The position numbers were made by a program, and so were the translations under genes. A stretch of DNA of 7,969 nucleotides. It comes from an uncultured Rubritalea sp. Lineage in GTDB: Bacteria > Verrucomicrobiota > Verrucomicrobiia > Verrucomicrobiales > Akkermansiaceae. Position 1 is the first letter of the stretch. Each line of letters opens with the position of its first letter. The stretch spans positions 1 through 7,969 of the forward strand of contig CALFBV010000089.1 of assembly GCA_937951395.1 (NCBI GenBank), read 5' to 3'. The notes beneath the pieces were generated by a model. It was not told where the DNA came from. It saw only the letters and a program-made list of their open reading frames with translations, and searched no databases. Shown one piece after another: positions 6,332-7,969 of this stretch.

Positions 6332-6363
6332 AAAAAAAGGGCGCGCCTGATCGGACGCGCCCT
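6332..6363 (-). terminator. Rho-independent terminator of the MarR-family gene
   Basis: Read on the minus strand, AGGGCGCG (6356-6363) pairs perfectly with CGCGCCCT (6338-6345) across a 10-base loop, followed by a run of seven T (6332-6338). It ends the MarR transcript and separates it from pgeF. A smaller hairpin, ATGAAT with ATTCAT around a TCTC loop (6366-6381), lies just before it in the same 3' untranslated region. Confidence 0.92.
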
Positions 6364-6407
6364 GTATGAATTCTCATTCATGGGGAATTATAACTATAGA
6401 AAATGTC

Positions 6408-6854
6408 TTAGAAGTTGCGGTTCAGCGCAGTCCTTGCGTGATTCACTGTATCAGCTTCTTCTTCATCCATTTCTGACATCACATCGGCTAGATTCACGGC
6501 AATTTCGCCACGCATCTTAGAGACTAGCTCTATTCCGTTTGATGTTATGCGGACCATTATCTTACGGCGATCTTCAGCAGCGTGAACTCGCTCGACATAG
6601 TTTAGCTTCTCAAGTCTATCTACGAGGCCGGTTGCAGCCGCTGTAGAATGACCCATCTTCTTAGCTATGTCAGACATGGTTAGGTATTCCTCACTTGATA
6701 AATAAGTGAGAAGGAAAAACTGAGGAAAGGAAACATTTCCCTTATTCAGCTCCGACGCAAGGTTTAGGATACAAGAACGCTGAGTAAACAGAACGAAATC
6801 TGCTAGTCTCTCAGCTTCTGAGCTTGATCCACCTTGTTGTGTTGTTGTTTTCAT
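6408..6854 (-). CDS. MarR-family winged-helix transcriptional regulator
   Basis: From the ATG at 6854 the product is 148 residues, typical for MarR dimers. An N-terminal dimerisation helix (about 13-37) is followed by the winged helix-turn-helix: LTMSDIAKKMGHS (58-70), recognition helix STAAATGLVDRLEKL (70-84), and wing VERVHAAEDRRKIMVRIT (87-104) with the conserved D95-R96-R97. C-terminal helices (about 106-145) complete the dimer. The frame extends upstream to an ATG at 6932, giving 174 residues. I reject that start because the added segment has no MarR match and overlaps the AT-rich inverted repeat at 6874-6900. The ligand and targets are unknown. MarR proteins commonly repress their own promoter and often a divergent neighbour. 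Here no divergent gene exists, so autoregulation is the simplest reading. No strong Shine-Dalgarno sequence precedes the chosen ATG. Confidence 0.9.
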   Translation of the reverse strand: MKTTTQQGGSSSEAERLADFVLFTQRSCILNLASELNKGNVSFPQFFLLTYLSSEEYLTMSDIAKKMGHSTAAATGLVDRLEKLNYVERVHAAEDRRKIMVRITSNGIELVSKMRGEIAVNLADVMSEMDEEEADTVNHARTALNRNF

Positions 6855-6873
6855 ATTGCTTATAAGGATATAT

Positions 6874-6900
6874 TTATTACTTAGTTGATCCAAGTAATAA
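6874..6900. promoter_or_regulatory. Candidate MarR operator: 9-bp perfect inverted repeat
   Basis: TTATTACTT (6874-6882) and AAGTAATAA (6892-6900) are exact reverse complements separated by AGTTGATCC. The repeat begins 20 bases upstream of the MarR ATG at 6854, where an autoregulatory operator would sit. MarR dimers typically bind AT-rich palindromes of this kind. It could instead act as a hairpin in the 5' untranslated region. Confidence 0.5.
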
Positions 6901-6946
6901 TCTATCCATGTCAGGACTTTACTTAAAAACACGCCTTTGTAGCAAG

Positions 6947-6983
6947 TTTAATTTTAAAAATAGTTAACTTTTTTAAAATTAAA
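6947..6983. repeat. AT-rich 14-bp perfect inverted repeat upstream of the MarR gene
   Basis: TTTAATTTTAAAAA (6947-6960) and TTTTTAAAATTAAA (6970-6983) are exact reverse complements flanking TAGTTAACT, which itself contains the palindrome AGTTAACT. Its centre is 78 bases from the centre of the 6874-6900 repeat. It may be a second regulator-binding site, an UP-element-like sequence or an AT-rich hairpin. It has no GC-rich stem, so it is not a classical terminator. Confidence 0.65.
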
Positions 6984-7063
6984 TTATTGAAAACACTCAA
7001 ACAAAGCCACTTACATCCCAGAAATATTTTTTATTATTTTCAAATAAAACTGATAATTAACAT

Positions 7064-7429
7064 TTAATGACTATCTGTATTAGCCTTCTTCTCAAGATTT
7101 CTTAAGTAAACAGCATCCCCCACAATAAGCTCTCCTGACACAATATCAGCAGCTAAAAACTGACCTAATCTTTCTCCAGTCACCTTAATACTAGCCGCAT
7201 GACCATCCACCCCTAGAGTATAGAGCACAGAATCCTCAGGCACAACTAATTTACCATACCTCTGAATAAGCACATAATTCGCCTCTTTATTCACAGAAGC
7301 CACCCTAGCCACTAATTTATCAAGCTCCGGCTCATCTATCTTCTCCTCAACCACGGGCTTCTCACCTGCACATGAGTATAACAAACAGCTTCCAAACAAG
7401 GTAATTATGGTGATAACGAGATTATTCAT
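7064..7429 (-). CDS. Small putative lipoprotein with an FlgT-C-like beta domain
   Basis: From the ATG at 7429 the product is 121 residues. MNNLVITIITLFGSCLLYSC (1-20) looks like a type II signal peptide, with LYSC as lipobox and C20 as the lipidated residue; it is slightly unusual because Tyr is at -2. A short charged linker (21-36, Glu/Lys/Pro) follows. The remainder is beta-rich: KLVARVASVNKEANYVLI (38-55), VPEDSVLYTL (63-72), IKVTGERLGQFLAADIVSGE (81-100) and VGDAVYL (103-109). The order of a VASVN strand, a strand pair, AADIVSG and GD-V resembles small beta-barrel domains like the C-terminal domain of FlgT, seen in many Verrucomicrobiota and Planctomycetota proteins. I know of no defined function. 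The frame extends to an ATG at 7492 (142 residues), but that start would place sequence before the signal peptide and run through the promoter, so I reject it. Confidence 0.7.
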   Translation of the reverse strand: MNNLVITIITLFGSCLLYSCAGEKPVVEEKIDEPELDKLVARVASVNKEANYVLIQRYGKLVVPEDSVLYTLGVDGHAASIKVTGERLGQFLAADIVSGELIVGDAVYLRNLEKKANTDSH

Positions 7430-7435
7430 GACCAC

Positions 7436-7464
7436 ATAATAAAGAGCAGATACTCGCGCCCCAA
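7436..7464 (-). promoter_or_regulatory. Candidate promoter of the lipoprotein gene (possibly leaderless)
   Basis: Read on the minus strand, TTGGGG (7459-7464) and TATTAT (7436-7441) are 17 bases apart. A start 7 bases below the -10 box falls at 7429, the first base of the chosen ATG, so the mRNA would have no leader. A weaker alternative pair lies upstream (TTGCAT, then AGTATC). Confidence 0.4.
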
Positions 7465-7553
7465 CAAAAAAATGCAAAAATCCTTCATCCAAGTATTGAC
7501 GAAAGTCTCTACTTATGTTTTCTCTCTTCGCAGTTCGACAATATTCAACTCAC

Positions 7554-7644
7554 GGGTCAGTGGCTGAGTGGTCGAAAGCGCTCCCCTGCTAAGGGAGTAT
7601 ACTCCAAAAGGGTATCCAGGGTTCGAATCCCTGCTGACCCGCCA
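7554..7644 (+). tRNA. tRNA-Ser (anticodon GCU), CCA encoded
   Basis: The cloverleaf is complete. The acceptor stem is GGGTCAG (7554-7560) with CTGACCC (7634-7640), discriminator G7641 and encoded CCA (7642-7644). The D-arm region is GGCTGAGTGGTCGAAAGC. The anticodon stem CTCCC/GGGAG (7571-7575, 7583-7587) encloses loop CTGCTAA with anticodon GCT at 7578-7580. A long variable arm (TATAC paired with GTAT) marks class II tRNA, as expected for serine. The T arm is CAGGG-TTCGAAT-CCCTG (7617-7633). It decodes AGC and AGU. It is followed by its own terminator. Confidence 0.97.
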
Positions 7645-7651
7645 TTTGTCT

Positions 7652-7687
7652 AAACCCCCGCATATCAATAGATTGCGGGGGTTTCAC
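7652..7687 (+). terminator. Terminator downstream of tRNA-Ser
   Basis: AAACCCCCGCA (7652-7662) pairs perfectly over 11 bases with TGCGGGGGTTT (7674-7684) across an 11-base loop. The trailing T tract is only TTT within the stem, then CACTTT, but the strong stem 8 bases after the tRNA fits a terminator or processing signal. Confidence 0.75.
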
Positions 7688-7969
7688 TTTACTAAGATAT
7701 GGCTAATTGTGACAGTTGTCGTGACAGCAGGTAGCTATTTAATCCAAAAAGACCAAAACAAGACGAGGTTTATCCAGTTCAAGTTCTAGCTACACGTCAA
7801 GCACCTACCACTGACATTGGTTGTGCCTGTAGCCTAGCACCAGTTATAAAGGCGGGGGGTAATCAATAGGCTCCCCCATCGATTTAAAGACGCTTACGGA
7901 CATCCAATACTTGTGAAACCCTCAACAGCCAAATTAAACGTAGAACCAGAGTGGTAGATGAAGCCTCCC
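7688..7969. other. Right-edge region without a convincing gene
   Basis: No frame with start, stop and recognisable protein is seen here. A plus-strand ATG at about 7700 stops within a dozen codons. On the minus strand an open frame enters from the window edge (7968) and ends at TAA (7894-7896) after 24 sense codons. Its visible part includes GGFIYHSGSTFNLAVEG, which is protein-like but too short to name. A 5-bp G/C hairpin lies beyond that stop (GGGGG 7855-7859, CCCCC 7873-7877) and could end such a minus-strand gene. No copy of the tRNA 3' end is found, so no attachment-site duplication is visible within the window. Confidence 0.35.

Noticed and set aside
6855..6932. Upstream ATG adding 26 residues to the MarR protein
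   Set aside because: The added segment has no MarR match, would make the protein longer than usual and covers the candidate operator; the ATG at 6854 gives a normal-length protein.
7430..7492. Upstream ATG adding 21 residues to the lipoprotein
   Set aside because: It would place a non-signal segment before a good lipoprotein signal peptide and overlap the predicted promoter.
7568..7789. 73-codon plus-strand frame
   Set aside because: It overlaps most of the tRNA-Ser gene and its terminator and has no coding features.
7855..7877. G/C hairpin as a terminator
   Set aside because: The stem is only 5 bp with a 13-base loop and a poor T tract on either strand, and the gene it would serve is itself uncertain.
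1..7969. CRISPR arrays, insertion sequences, phage or defence genes
   Set aside because: No regularly spaced direct repeats, transposase or integrase motifs or terminal repeats were seen on either strand.

Overview
The window looks like a piece of a free-living bacterial chromosome of moderate GC content. It holds ordinary housekeeping genes and no mobile element, phage gene or CRISPR array. A bacterial RRM-type RNA-binding protein, a small lipoprotein with an FlgT-C-like beta domain, ThiD with a VVAETP motif, a pgeF-ispE pair and few strong Shine-Dalgarno sequences together suggest a Verrucomicrobiota (PVC group) bacterium. That assignment is inference; no taxonomic marker such as 16S rRNA is present.

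Layout from left to right. Positions 1-132 hold no supported gene. A minus-strand gene (133-1071) encodes an exported protein of the D-Ala-D-Ala carboxypeptidase fold (peptidase S11) whose SxxK and KTG motifs are both altered, so it may be a pseudoenzyme. A 361-base divergent intergenic region follows, with promoters facing both ways and a leader of about 200 bases. It leads into a plus-strand RRM RNA-binding protein with an Asn/Arg-repeat N-terminus (1433-2128), closed by a strong terminator (2154-2191). A new promoter at about 2203 starts a compact plus-strand cluster: transaldolase (tal), an alpha/beta hydrolase, and HMP/HMP-P kinase (thiD). It meets the minus-strand pair pgeF-ispE tail to tail with a single base between the stop codons.

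Beyond pgeF lies a minus-strand terminator that ends a MarR-family regulator gene (6408-6854). The AT-rich region upstream of that regulator carries two striking perfect inverted repeats, one with 9-bp arms and one with 14-bp arms; they are candidate operators. Next is a small minus-strand lipoprotein gene (7064-7429) whose best promoter predicts a leaderless mRNA. A plus-strand tRNA-Ser(GCU) with encoded CCA (7554-7644) follows, with its own terminator. The last 285 bases have no convincing gene, though a short open frame runs in from the right edge.

Functionally the window mixes cell-envelope work (the S11-like protein, and PgeF, which guards the muropeptide composition), isoprenoid precursor synthesis (IspE, MEP pathway), the pentose phosphate pathway (Tal), thiamine synthesis or salvage (ThiD) and RNA metabolism (RRM protein, tRNA-Ser). 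No new multi-gene system is evident. The most unusual points are the degenerate S11 protein, the Asn/Arg-repeat RRM protein with its long leader, and the paired palindromes upstream of the MarR gene.
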